Origin: Stratiolaelaps scimitus
Lineage: Eukaryota > Arthropoda > Arachnida > Mesostigmata > Laelapidae
Length of the DNA stretch: 64,000 nucleotides
Reading direction: 5' to 3'
Assembly (NCBI GenBank): GCA_019614645.1
Contig: JABWDB010000007.1
Location: forward strand, 5,531,501-5,595,500
How positions within the stretch are numbered: the stretch's first letter is position 1; each line of letters opens with the position of its first letter. The position numbers were made by a program, and so were the translations under genes. The notes beneath the pieces are model-generated. The model did no database searches. It had not been told where the DNA came from and saw nothing but the letters and a program-made list of their open reading frames with translations. Below are positions 47,308 to 59,356 of the stretch, in pieces.

Positions 47308-49996
47308 AAGATAGGTTGAGATCTTCGTGCAGCAACCACAGAGGTATCATAAGATGGATAATAATAATAATAATAATAATTATTATTATTATAATCATCA
47401 CATGTACCCAATTTTGTCAGGCAGAATGACACGTTGGCCACGCATCGCTTCTACCGGCGAGTTTGGAGCCTCTTGCTTAAATCACGTCCCACTTAGTTAG
47501 CCAACCTTTGAAGTGTTCGGGTATTCCAAAGTGCACGGGACAGCCCGGACAAGCGGATCTCGAGAGGTGAATAATTTAGCTCTGATTGTTGTGGCCGCTT
47601 TCTAAAATGCGGCCACGACGTCTGCGATGGGCCATCCGGCCATGGCCGAGAAGGGCGGCCATTTAGAAATGGTCTTCAACGAGCTGCCATCTCGGGGAGT
47701 GTTCATTAAACATTTCCAAGAGCTTCGTAACTTAACCCGCTGACGCGACCACTTGGGACCAATTAAAGACGTCTCATTTCGATTGCTGGTTGCTGCCCGA
47801 ACAGGACGAATCGTTGAAACGGGCCCTGTACAGCGATATCATCAAGCATTAAAGTTTGCTCATCGGTCCGCACTTAGCGAGGACACACAGTGAATGCCTC
47901 GGGTAACAGTGGCATTGTTCTGGGAATGGTCGTTCGTTCGTTGTGCAACACGGAGCTAGCGCATATCGTGCCGATGTTTGCGGAACAACAAATAAAAACT
48001 GATTTGTTGCGCCTCACTTTGCACAATTGCAATTGATTAACTCGACTTGTCACCAACGTGATCGCAGGCTGTGGCACGAACTGTTTGTATTTCTGGCTGT
48101 CTCAGAAATACAAAGTGAGTATGGCTCAGCTATGTAACAAGCCGACGTTTGAGAGTGCTAGCTATCTCGAGGTGCGGGAATAATAATTAACGTGGCATAC
48201 GATAATGAAACGACATGCAAATTTCAACTTGAGGTCAGCGCTTGTTGAACTTCCGTTTTTAATAATGCCGTAAAATAAACATAGTTACAACAGCCCTATT
48301 ATATATATATATATATCATGTGTTAACCGTCTGATTAATTAACGAGTATTTGAGTTAAATTGAATATTATTTAAGCATTTTTTTTATTAATAATATTATT
48401 ATTGAAATACAAATTTCTTCGTTATCGGATACAGCAAAGCGACTTGAATCAATGGACTGTTTTATATTGGCATAGAATTTTATGGCTACGATACGAGTAT
48501 TTTTGTTTACCATTGGAATCAATCTCTGTGACCTGTCGATATTGTCACCTGGAAGCCATCTACGAATTGACCCCCACGGCGAACACATAAAGTGGTGATT
48601 TAAATAGCACAAACATCACCTCGATCACATATACATAAACCGCTCTAATGAGGCATCGATGTATCTTATAGGGCATTCGTCCTATGTTTAGCAGCTATGT
48701 AAAGCTGGCGGGGAATGAGATTTAATAGACGACCATTAATGATCGCTAATCTAATCGGGGTGTATTGTATTGAACATCCAACGCAAGTTCCCATCCCGTC
48801 AGTGTGAACTCTGGTTGACAATGGCTTGATAAATCGGTCAGGTGCTCGCCTTACTTAGGCAAAATAAAAAACGAATTACGGAGGTTTAGTCTTCAGGATA
48901 CGTCTCGCTCTTTTACGTCTGCGAAGCAGTTCTCTTTCAGCCAGGTTTATAAAAAGTACGGTGGTGTTACTGTTGACTTTCTATATGTTAATAATTGCGC
49001 TCAATAGCCAGACGCAAGGGCCTAATGAAGGTACAAGATGAGAATGATTGCTATTTATATCTGGTAGTTTTGAAAAAATAATGTATACATATATATATAT
49101 ATATTTATATATATATTTATTATTGTTGTTGGGGCTGTTGGCCCGTTTTTGCGACTGCTGATATCATTGTCTCAATCGACGCTGCATTCACTGTGGTTGG
49201 GTTCTATTATACTTGATTTTTCAGTGCGACCACGGTCTGCGGCACAGGTGGTCCCATCGCACATCTGGGCCGGGCCAGATGTGCGCCACCTGTGTAGCGG
49301 CACCCACAAGTTGTACCCACCCGGCACCATCCATGCGTTGTAGTTTCTTGTTGCCTTCGCTGCTGCTGCTGCTGTTCGAGTGAACTGGGCTGTCTTCACC
49401 GCGAGCACCACGAATCGTCATCAGTCATATGAGCATCAGCGTCAGTAGCAGGTGGACAGACACAAGACAGTTATCAAAAGCCCATCTAAAGCTGTGGTCC
49501 AAACCTGCCACCGCTCGAGTAGTCCTTTGCTGTGGGTCCCTGCAGCCGCGTTGCTGTCTGTGTTGTCTCGGTGTTTCTACGTCGGCTCACTCACAGTTAT
49601 CGCTTGCCGCCACCTTCTCGTAGGGGTCTGGCTCTTCTCGTAGCGTTGAGCTGCTCTCGCAGCTACTTGGAACGCAGAAATGGACGCGCCTTCTGCCATG
49701 GAGCTCAGCGTGGTGTCGTCGCGTCGGTAGTTCGGCTGTCACTACCGAATCTACACTAAGGTGTAGATTGCTCGTCGCCAGCTCTCGCGCTTCTATTACA
49801 ACGATTCAATTCGACCTCTACAAACAATATATTTATAGATATATATATATATATATATGTATACCTCGGGAAACATTGATTTCATCCATATACCCATTTA
49901 GTTACCAGCCTACAAGGACTGTTTAGTTCGTCGCATGTAACACCATCAATCAGGTAGTTATGGGCTAGTTTATGGCCCGTTCTTTCGTTAGAAACA
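47308..49996. other. Intergenic or intronic stretch
   Basis: AAT/ATT palindromic repeat at 47358-47395, TA arrays near 48300-48316 and 49084-49104. A small + strand open segment around 48070-48117 (CGTNCLYFWLSQKYK) ends at a GTGAGT but has no strong start. An imperfect hairpin lies at 49243-49294, and a (TA)n array at about 49838-49858. No gene can be assigned. Confidence 0.4.
49243..49294. repeat. GC-rich hairpin
   Basis: CACAGGTGG (49243-49251) plus CGCACATCTGG (49258-49268) pair with CCAGATGTGCG (49275-49285) and CCACCTGTG (49286-49294). There is a 6-base bulge on the left and a 6-base loop: 20 pairs in all. The loop is too small for a typical microRNA precursor. Confidence 0.8.
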
Positions 49997-50611
49997 TCAG
50001 CAGTTCTCAACGGGCAGCTGGTCGGCGTCGACTCTACGACCCGTCGCGTTTGCTGCTGCTGTTGCTCCTTCAATTGTAGTTACGCGGCTGCTGGAATAGC
50101 GTTTGCCTGCGGGTGGCGATTTGCTGTTATGCAGGCCGCTGCCAAGGCCCATGTGGTGTGCTGACGATGCCGGCGCATAACCGCGCATGCTGGATAGCGC
50201 TGCTGATTCACTGGTTCACAGGGGCTGGTGTAGTGACTGATGTTGCTGCTGCTCCTGCTGCAGCAGTTGTAGCGCCTGCGGCGTCATCGGCAGCAACAGC
50301 AGCCCGCCTATGGCGCGCCGAAGAGGCCATCGTTTCGGCTGCAGCTGTGTGTGAAGCTGTCATTGTTCTCTTCCGATTTGCAATATCGAATCATACTGTC
50401 CGTCATCGCCCGACGTTGAGTGTTGCCTCTGCTGTTGCTGTTGTTGCCATCTAAATAGTGATTTGCTTGTCTTCCGATAGGTTCGGTGCGTGGTTCCTGT
50501 TATGTATTTGTTGCTGTTGTTGTTGTTGTTGCTGTTGTTGTTGTTGTTGTTGTTACTGCTGCGCTGTCTCCTATTCGGCGGTGTCCCGCTGCGGGTGGCG
50601 GCTTTCCGCAA
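49997..50611 (-). other. Q/N-rich - strand frame interrupted by TGA codons
   Basis: A single - strand reading frame shows poly-Asn, then YITGTTHRTYRKTSKSLF, a poly-Gln run, STSGDDGQYDSILQIGREQ and TGA. It continues in the same frame with QLHTQLQPKRWPLRRAIGG, LQLLQQEQQQHQSLHQPL and TGA, then TSESAALSSMRGYAPASS, HHMGLGSGLHNSKSPPAGKR, a Thr/Ala-rich end and TGA. CAG-type repeats keep frames open by chance, but the unique segments look protein-like. It may be exons separated by introns at the TGA sites, a decayed exon or an artefact. Confidence 0.25.
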
Positions 50612-50880
50612 CTGCCGCCGTCGCTGCCCGTTCCGTCGAGCGGATTGATATTACTCTTGATCGTAGTAATAATAGTAATAATGATAATCGAACGAATAAT
50701 GGCGATGATGACCGTGATGATAGGGTTGACATTGCCCCTGCGTCGTCACATGCCAAATACAAGTTGCCCCTAGGGGCTTCCAATATGAGGAACTGATTGG
50801 CCGGAAGTTGACCGTCGATGTCAGCTGGCTCGATCGCAAGCCGCCGCCGCCACCGCCGCTGCCTCATGAAATTCGACGAC
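50571..50880 (-). CDS. Candidate exon on the - strand
   Basis: An open frame after a run of Arg codons gives LAIEPADIDGQLPANQFLIL, EAPRGNLYLACDDAGAMST and LSSRSSSPLFV, then Leu-rich and Arg/Ala-rich sequence to a stop. The first part has balanced, protein-like composition. A GAG|G acceptor at about 50869 would accept the phase-2 end of the exon at 52268-52398, but it lacks a good pyrimidine tract. No domain recognised. Confidence 0.25.
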
Positions 50881-50906
50881 AAATATCTCAATATCGACGA
50901 TAGCAT

Positions 50907-52267
50907 ACACCAATATCGCCTGATATCAATTAATTAATGAGCTCTCGTAATACCTCGTTCCCGCTGTGACATTATGAATTGATGTCTATTATGTGCACTA
51001 TGTTTTTCGAATAGATCCTAAGCGTCTATCGAAAACGATCGTTCGCGATGACACGCAAACTTTCGCAGTCTGACAAAAACCTGACTTGACGCGATTTGTC
51101 TCTGAAAGCTACGTTCATGCTGTTTTGGAAATATCATGACGCGAATGCAATTGTTGTGTAGAAGCAAAGTTTGGCCACGCTATTTTTTTCTAAAGTTATT
51201 TTTCTATTTTTTATTTCTATGAAGTTCTACCCTGAATCGATGTATGTCCCCCGTTCGATGGCCTACAGAACTTGTTCCATTTCAAGGTTAAGGGCCCAGT
51301 CATTCGCAATTCATATGCTAGTCGGGATTCGTTTACATATAACTTATAATAATAATAATAATAATAGTAATGATTATAACGATAACAATAGCCCTAGCTA
51401 ACTGCGTACGATCAATCGAGCGGTCTCGTGACAACTGTTTTCGCTAACGTGCTATCGTATGGTCATCCGAGCTTGAAGCTTCGCCAGCCGTAGGCCTAGA
51501 ATGTTGTATACCTATACAACGCGTAGCACCCCGACGTCGATTGTCCGAGTATCGCCTGCTGACATCGCCTATTCTCTGGCCATTCCGACTTTGATTACGG
51601 TTCGACAGTCGTCTCGATATTTATTCAGAATAGCTATTTTACGGCTGCGCCTCTCACTAGTGTTATCATTGTTATTCGGTTGTTCCTCATAGCGAGGTTG
51701 CGTTCGAATACGCACAATTGCTCAATGGCATAGTACCGAATGCATTAGTCGGCTGAGCTGTAGCTCATGTCCGCAGCCGGTGCCGTTGCTGTTCGTGAAA
51801 TGTGAACAGTAAAGGTCAAGATAATGTGTGCGGGTTATGAATTAAATATTTGCTAAATGACAAATCATCACTAAAAACTAGTGATAATAATTAGCAACTA
51901 ATAATATTAATAATAGTGATACGCTTATTCAAATCTACAAGTATACGATTGCATCGGGTCGCGTAAGATTCGAATCGGACGCGCCTTGAATCCAAGTGTT
52001 CGGCATTACTTAATCCACGACATCATCATTCATCCCCGTGGATAAATATAAGCCGCTCTTTCACACTATGAGCGCTGCTTTGAACTTCACAAGTAGCCAA
52101 GATAACGGTATTCTGTATATCTATTATACATGGTAATCTTTCCGAGTCGCCTTACTTTAATACCTCTTACTATTAGCTTGGTAACAATAACAATTAGCAA
52201 TCATTCTCATAACATTTTGGATAACTAAGATATTGTGCGTGACGTTGGCAATTCATTCGTGACTTAC
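50907..52267. other. AT-rich stretch, no gene seen
   Basis: Contains an (AAT)n run at about 51347-51367 and AT-rich sequence with short frames only. Nothing supported. Confidence 0.5.
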
Positions 52268-52398
52268 CCTGAAGCGTTGCAATAGTAGAGTGCATAAAAG
52301 GTCTCGTAGACAGGCGATGGCGTTGGAGAGATTCCCAGTTCAGTCATGTTGACTTCCTGCAGGCGACAAGCCTGCGTTTGTCTCAGATCTCTGCAAAC
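52268..52398 (-). CDS. Probable exon, possibly first coding exon (- strand)
   Basis: A consensus GTAAGT donor and an AGCTGAGCACAG acceptor bound an exon open throughout. An ATG with adenine at -3 (AACATGA) gives MTELGISPTPSPVYETFY then ALYYCNASG, ending two bases into a codon. N-A-S would be a glycosylation sequon if the segment is extracellular. Translation may begin here, or the exon may be internal, since the frame is open to the acceptor (VCRDLRQTQACRLQEVN precedes the Met). Not recognised. Confidence 0.45.
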
Positions 52399-55291
52399 CT
52401 GTGCTCAGCTGTCAGCAGCTGTACGGGATAGTGATTCGTGTTGGTCCTGGCGTAGGCTGATGCGAAAAGGCTAGTCCACATCAGATAGTTTAACCGTTGT
52501 TTTCGCCTATTTCGTGCCTATACGTGACGACTTTAGTCCACGTTTGACGTATTAATTCCGATAATTTCCTCACATTAAATATCCGTATGGTACCTGCTTC
52601 TTCTGCAGGATTACGCTTACACAGGGTCACACCACTCCTATTTCGGAATAATATAGTACCCGTGATGGTCAGCCGCTAGCAGTTGACAGCAGACCTGTGC
52701 TGGTGGTGGGCTCCGTTCCGAGCTCAGATCGTATTCCCGCTCTTATGCGTTTCGCGCGTTCGGCTCGATTTACCACCTTGCCATCCTTTGACCGCTGCCT
52801 TATGCTGGGGACGAGATCCACATCAGAAAGAGAGGGACAGATAGAGAGACCGAGAGACCGAGTGCGATCGCATCTGCGAGGGAGAGAATTGTTATCCTAG
52901 TAAACGCTATCGCTCCAGTCGAGTCAGGGACCTTGGAGCACACACAGAGCTGAATTCTGTCACCGCCACCGCTAACACCGTATTCGTGGTCAATTCTGGC
53001 AGTAACCGACAGGGCGTCAGCTATCAGGGTAGGATAAACTGTCGGGCATGCGACCCGATGCAGTGTGTTCCAGCGTGGCAAGGATTATGATGTTTACGCC
53101 GCGAGCGCCGCTTGTCGATCCTGACCTGGCTGAGTTGGTCTCGACTCGACTCTGCTGCGACCAGCTGCAGTTGCTGTTCACAGCAAACGGCTTACCACCA
53201 CCACCACCCGCTCCGACGCGCCAATGAAGCGGAGCTTGACGTTCGCTAGCCCAGACAAGATGGCGACACACAACAACACATCACTACAGCGACTGTCTCC
53301 TATACACGCTATAGAAACCTCTTTCTCTCTGTCTCTCTCTCTCTGCCCGCAGCCTTTCAGCCTTCAGCCTGAAAGTGGCCAAGTTGTCCTTGCCTGTCGA
53401 ATGAGTCTAATACAGGGTCCACACAGCGCTGCCGCGCGTTTGGCGGCTGGCGTCTCTATGACAGTGGAGAGGACAGCGTTTTTCGAAGAGGCTCTCTAGA
53501 ATTGGCTGCACATAACCTTCATTCATATGATGGACGGGCAACTGTCGCCAATGAGCCCCAATAAACGGCTGCAATTCGTCCGTATATGATTAGGCCGAGT
53601 GAATCATTCGAGAGAATCCATTTCTTTTTGTTCAAGCCCACCCTACGAGAGCGGGTCGAAACCGCTGAGTCCGACAGCCGACGCGACAATAGCAACGCAG
53701 TGAAGGTGATGTCCTAAGCGTCCAAGAGGGGGATGATTCCAAGAGGCGAACTGTTATCCAGCTCGCCTTGTCTAATTCGAGTTTTTTCTTCAAGAAAACC
53801 TCCAAAGTCGCGCCACACCTCACTGCGATGGTCCATCCCTCTGTTGATAACGAAAACGACACGAAATTCGTTCCGCCGGGACGGTAGGTGATGGAAAGAG
53901 ACAGATTGAACGGATGCACTGTCACATACGAGTGAATCAAGCGGCTATCTTAATGGTCGCCGATATCATCGTAGCACTAGTGGTGTATTGCCGGACTGCA
54001 TTCGGCTGCACTTGTTAGCTGTAATCCTCTAGTGACGCTTAGGGATTACCAGGGTAATCCGGCTCCAGCTAGCAGATTTCTGTATGTAGCATCATACGGG
54101 CAGACGCAGGCGCACGGCCAGAGGCTTCCCCGTAGAGTTCATGTGCGTGGGTGTACGTGTCAAAGGTTAGATGGGGCCAGACCAGAGTGGCCTACTCTAT
54201 TTTTATTATTATTGTTGCACAATAGTGTTTGAGCTGTAAGGCAGCCGAAAGTAGTAGGTTGCTTTTTGTCTCCCTTTCTTTGGCTATATCGATCTTGACT
54301 GTGCCCTCCACCTCCTTCAACCTAGGCTTCTTTAGGTTGTCACCAATGACGCTCGTCGATGGACAATGATGAGATCGTCCCCTAGTCGAGATGGCACTGT
54401 GATCATAAATGAGCAAGAGACTTGAGAGCTCTGTCCCCTCTCTCTCGATTCTGTCGCGCGCGCATCGAGACCGGCAAAAATCCCGAGGACGGTTGAGACA
54501 CCTGATCGTTTGCTTGACCCGATCGCACAGATCACTCCCGATTGGTTCCTTAGACAATATCAACGGCAGCAGAAGTAGTGACGGAGACAATAACAACAGC
54601 AACAACAATCACAAAAGGTAACAAACTAACGCGGCATACGCTGCCCTCTGAAGAGATGACCCTTCCACATTAGCTGGCGCAATCAGCTGAGCAGGTAGAC
54701 TGGCCCGCGTGGCCCTTGGTTGCTCCACTCGGGCCTCGCCCGACTCCCTGGTCAGCTGGCTGGCTGGCGGCGAGGCTCGCTCGCTCGCTCGGCCTGGGCC
54801 ACACTCAACAGCCACTTCACTTTCTAGCGCTTAAGGGTGGTCGATATAGCAGTCGTGGTTTCAGCAGTCGGGTCGTCGCGTGAATCAAACGAACGCCTGC
54901 GTCCGTGCACGAGTTCGTCGTCGATGAGAGTCTGCGCTGGCGCGTGTACGAACTCGTATCTGTGTGTTATCGAACGAGCCGTCGTGTGACAGTGGCCAAA
55001 CGGTAGCGGTAATATAACAACAGCGGTGTCTGTTGCCCAGCGGCACACCACTTCTTCGGTAGAAGTCTGTCTGTGCTGCGATAAGCAACGAGATCGCTAC
55101 AACCACCACGATCACTGCCGTCACAGCAGAGCCGCTTCTACTACGACAAGTATAGAACAACGGCCGCTGCGCAACGGCTGGCGCGGCGGTCTGCAGTTCG
55201 ACCGGCTGTTTCCGTTCCTTCGGTCTGGTGGTGTTGGTAGCGGCGGCAGCAGCAGCCCTTGCTTGGCGCGCACGTTGCTGTCGCGGTTACC
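52399..55291. other. GC-rich region between two divergent candidate first exons
   Basis: The - strand candidate exon at 52.3 kb and the + strand one at 55.3 kb point away from each other. Between lie CT/GA tracts (about 52828-52862, 53322-53345), rising GC and CpG from about 54.6 kb, and GCTC repeats near 54775-54795. It is a plausible site for promoters, though I see no clear TATA box or initiator. Open frames on both strands are short and mutually overlapping. Confidence 0.35.
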
Positions 55292-55369
55292 ATGGAGTCA
55301 ACGGTGGCAGCGCTCGGCAGTTTCGCCCTGTGCCAAGCTAGCTGCAGCCGCCGACGACGGCTGCAGCGG
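55292..55369 (+). CDS. Candidate first coding exon (+ strand)
   Basis: An ATG in a near-ideal context (TTACCATGG) starts 26 codons, MESTVAALGSFALCQASC then SRRRRLQR, ending at a GTGAGA donor in phase 0, inside a GC- and CpG-rich stretch. The product has a short hydrophobic N-terminal segment followed by basic residues. The downstream partner is not established; the 59114-59356 frame could follow in phase 0. Family unknown. Confidence 0.35.
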
Positions 55370-56006
55370 GTGAGACTCCACTCTGGGGTAGCCATATCCT
55401 CTCACTCTCGCCGACGACAGCAGCGGCTGTTGCAGCAGCAGCAGCAGTGGCCGTTAGAGCCGTAGGCCCGAACGTAGTCGCCGGCCAGATCCACGATTGA
55501 CTGATGAACACAAACACCGTTAGTTTCGTATCGGGTCTGTGTGTTAGAGCATTTGTATGAGAACGCCGGTGCCGCTATATGCTGCATTGGCGCATAGATG
55601 CACACGTTCGGATTCGCCATGCGCAGCGCCATCCATGAACCGCAATCAGCGGCAACTGAACCGGGTACGGTGGTGAGAACGACCTGCAGGGCTGCCGGCC
55701 CGACGTCTGTGTCACCAATGGTCCGGTGTCATGAATCCAAGTACCGTTTACCGGTCTGTGTTGTCTGTATATCCATCCATCTGTCAGGCCTTGTTCGCAT
55801 GAGTGAGTGAATGAGCGTGTGTGTGTATGTGAGAGCCAACGAGCCTATACACTGTAGCAAATGACACACGTTTGATTCACACGTCGATGTGTGTGAAAGC
55901 TGGAGCTGTAAATAGAAGTCGAAAAGTAGAATGAGCAGAATGTTAGGGGATGGGACAGGAAACAACTCTGGTGTTCATCGGTCAAGGTGGACCATTGATA
56001 GTATTA

Positions 56007-56063
<57 letters not shown>

Positions 56064-59000
56064 CAATACTCTTCAGGTTAGCAAAATTAATATATATATA
56101 TAAATCAAAACGTCGAAAATGCAGCAGGATATGCAGCAGGCAAAACCGGTTACGATTAAATTGTAGCGCTAACGCGGCCTGTTTGAATGGTAGGTCAGAT
56201 CGACCAATGAAACTTATCCGGCGACTTAATATAATATATATATATACATCTCAGGAAACATTGATTTTTTTAGTGTGAGCCTATAAACACTGTTTTGGTA
56301 TACGGTATATATAGAATCGTAGTCCTGCTCGGGATGCTCAATATGATGTAATATACATCTGCCTTTCTTATCCTTTGTAAAAATTTGAGCTGCCCGACCA
56401 ATCGAAACGCACTGCTGTCATGTAGCTCCGCAGTCGTACGCCAATTATGGAATTAGAAATACCCGTACTGAACGGACGATTTTACAAATGTCGCAAATGA
56501 GCAATGAATGAAACCTGCACGCATAGATTGAGTGCCGAAAATGACACATAGCATATTACGAGACTGGACCCTTCAAAATCAACAGACGAACATATATAAT
56601 CGACCGGCGTAGCTCATTCGTCTTGGAACTGGTGGAGGTGCACATGTAGGTGCACACACGAGCTCTATACGCCCAAATGCACATTTGCACTTAGGGCGTC
56701 GGTCTCATGGAACAATGCCGAAAGCGTGGTATCGTGGAAGTTAAATATAGAAGACTGGAAATCTGCCTGAAAAATGTCGTCTTTTTCCGAGAGATTTTAA
56801 TATGTGCGCAAATCTGAGCAATCCGCTAGTCCGGCGAACTAGTCCCGCTAGTCCGGTGTAGAAGATGTCAACGTAAAAAATTAAAATACCTACAACCACC
56901 CTTCAATCAGGAAAATCCCTTTGTACACCAATACGATTGCACCTGCAGGCGATTCAAAGGAAGTTGACTTTTCAACTGCGAAAAGATTCGCGAGCCATCG
57001 TGCGCATCGTGCGTTTGTCTGTATAATTACTTTTATTCGTTACGATTGTGGACATGCATACCGTTGGACTGTCTGACACTTCGTATTATTATACGTGATG
57101 AGAATAATGCCGGGAGCAGGAATGTGGATTTGGTTGCGAAATGGCCAGTCACAAGCTCCGGACAACGCATGTGGCCAAACCAATGCACCTAGTGTTTACA
57201 GTGGTAGGCCGCTCGGACAGCCGGCAGCTCAGCCGTATATCAGCAATGGACACAGCACACGGAGACGCGAGCAGTCTGAGCTTGGACGACGGACCCTTCC
57301 AGACGCTGAACGGTGGTTAGACAACGGCCAATTTCTAGGAGTCATGAGGCGATGCCGGGTGACCGGCGCGAACGGTGAACTTGTACAATTGCAACGCGCC
57401 GTCAACCATCCTTCTGTCGTCTGCCAGTAGCTGCTCAGTTAGTAGTAATTGTAGTGGTACTTGTGGCCTGCCGTGAAAAATCATCAGCTGACGCTGAGAG
57501 AACACAAAAAAAGCACAAGTACCACTTGTCGAGTGGCTGCAGCGGTCGAGCTGAGGCCGGCGTCCGCTATCATCCTGCAGCGCTATTTGAAGTCATCGCA
57601 CCTTGCTTGCGTTCCCTGAACCCCTCGGCCTGCACCGCTCGACAGCGTCCTAGCCGGCGCCTCCGGTTCATCCATTGTTGTTGCTCAGTCATTGTCATCA
57701 TTGGGGTTAACATCGGTTTGCGGCATCGGCTTTGTTGACGACGATACAGATCAGCCCGCGCTAAAAGCGTCGCATGATGACGCCGTTCCTGCGGTTGCTA
57801 GCTGCTGTCATTGGCCGTAAGCGGCGTGGAGCTGGAACGTGGACAAGACATTTACCGACGGCGAGGCAGATTCAAGTATTCTTTGCCTGAATCAATTCTT
57901 GACCTACGCAGCTGGGCTTGTTGGCGCGGGCTGGACTTATGTATAGAATAAGAATTTACGCACACAAGCTGCACCAGGCACGTTCTCGCGGCTGCGAGCC
58001 GGCTAGTATTCATTCATTCAAAGCATTTTGAGCAGGAGTGAGGCCAGCAGCGGATGCAACTCGGATGGGCGTCACTAGGGACGTTGAGTCCCGTTCATCG
58101 TCGTCGGTACCGATTCGTATCGGCCGTTGGCGGTCGGCGGTCAGCTGTCGACGGCTCCTGTTAGCGTCACGAAGAGCGGTCGAATTGTCAGCTGACAATG
58201 AGAGACACACACACACCACCTATACAGAGCTAACCACTAACTAACCGTCAGACCGCAATCTATTCACCGTCTGCCTGCCAAAGCGGGTCAAGAGTGAGCC
58301 TCAGCCAGATAGAAAGTGACATAACGTCACACACACACACGCCGAGCCACTCAAATAAACCTTCACCCATCCACACGCACACAGATACATATACGAGGTG
58401 CCTGGCCTGCTCGCATAATCTCCCGCACAAACACTCACAGACTTCGAACGATCACGGGAGGCTTTAGCCTATACCTATATATATATATATATATATATGT
58501 GAGGTAACATGAAGCGGCGGTGCTAGTGGGATCCCACTGGAGGGCAAACGATGAGCCTACCTTCTGGCTGGACTTTAGTCGGGAACCCGCACAAAATGGA
58601 GCAGCACGCCAGCACGGCAGTATGTATAATGGCTGCAAGGCTCAATAGTCGAAACTTTCGTCAGCCTCTCCCCTTCTCCCCCGCTTGGAAATCCTAATCG
58701 CACGACTCGGCTGGTAGAGCCTCTGAGGCAAATGTACCGCTGTGTGTGATTTCGTGCGACGGGGATTCGTGGCTTTTCGTGTGATTCGTGTGTTGCAGAC
58801 TTCTGTCTAGTGTTCGAAGTAGTACACGAGAAGCTGAAATGTTGAAAAGCACCGGATCTCTAGCCCAGGAGAAGGGTGGAGCATAACTGCCGCGAAAGCG
58901 AACCTGGAAACAAAATTAAGTTGATTGGCGTATATGATATATATATATATATATATATAGACCTCATTACGAGATTGTGCCATATATATGTATTGTACGC

Positions 59001-59113
59001 GTTTCTCAAATAGAGATTTCGAGTGATGGTCAGTGTCGTTGGAGAACATTCCGATAACGGCTTCGAGCTCGATAATTGCTCGGAATCTGTTTGCGTCAAG
59101 ATAAACTATCGAG
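55370..59113. other. Intron or intergenic stretch
   Basis: Contains a 48-bp TA array (56009-56056), TA arrays near 56234-56246, 58475-58497 and 58937-58959, and a GC-richer stretch 57.1-58.4 kb with CA tracts. Frames in 57.1-57.7 kb are open but unremarkable. No gene is called. Confidence 0.4.
56009..56056. repeat. (TA)n microsatellite
   Basis: About 48 bp of pure TA repeat, one of the longest arrays in the window. Confidence 0.95.
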
Positions 59114-59356
59114 AATTATAATACAACTACGGATCAGCCACATCCCGATCAACTAGGTGTATGGGAAAATAGATTAGTGGGCGCGCGCGGGGGCGGCGGC
59201 GGCGTTGATTGTGAAAAGCAATTGCTTGAACTCTTGCAAAAGCTCGATAAGGCCATGTATTATGATACAAAGAATCTGTCCACAGCCGCCCAACACCTTC
59301 GCAAATTGCGCGACGTCGTTGGATATTTAATCAACAACAACAACTCCATAACGTAA
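59114..59356 (+). CDS. Candidate terminal exon (+ strand)
   Basis: An open frame without an internal ATG requirement runs 80 codons to a TAA. It gives DQPHPDQLGVWENRLVG, a Gly run, then a clear amphipathic helix pair, VDCEKQLLELLQKLDKAM and YYDTKNLSTAAQHLRKLRDV, VGYLINNNN, ending SIT. The heptad-like Leu spacing suggests a coiled coil or helical hairpin. The acceptor is uncertain (CTATCGAG at 59106-59113 is poor; others lie inside). It could be the last exon of the gene starting at 55.3 kb. No family recognised. Confidence 0.4.
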   Translation, partial: NYNTTTDQPHPDQLGVWENRLVGARGGGGGVDCEKQLLELLQKLDKAMYYDTKNLSTAAQHLRKLRDVVGYLINNNNSIT

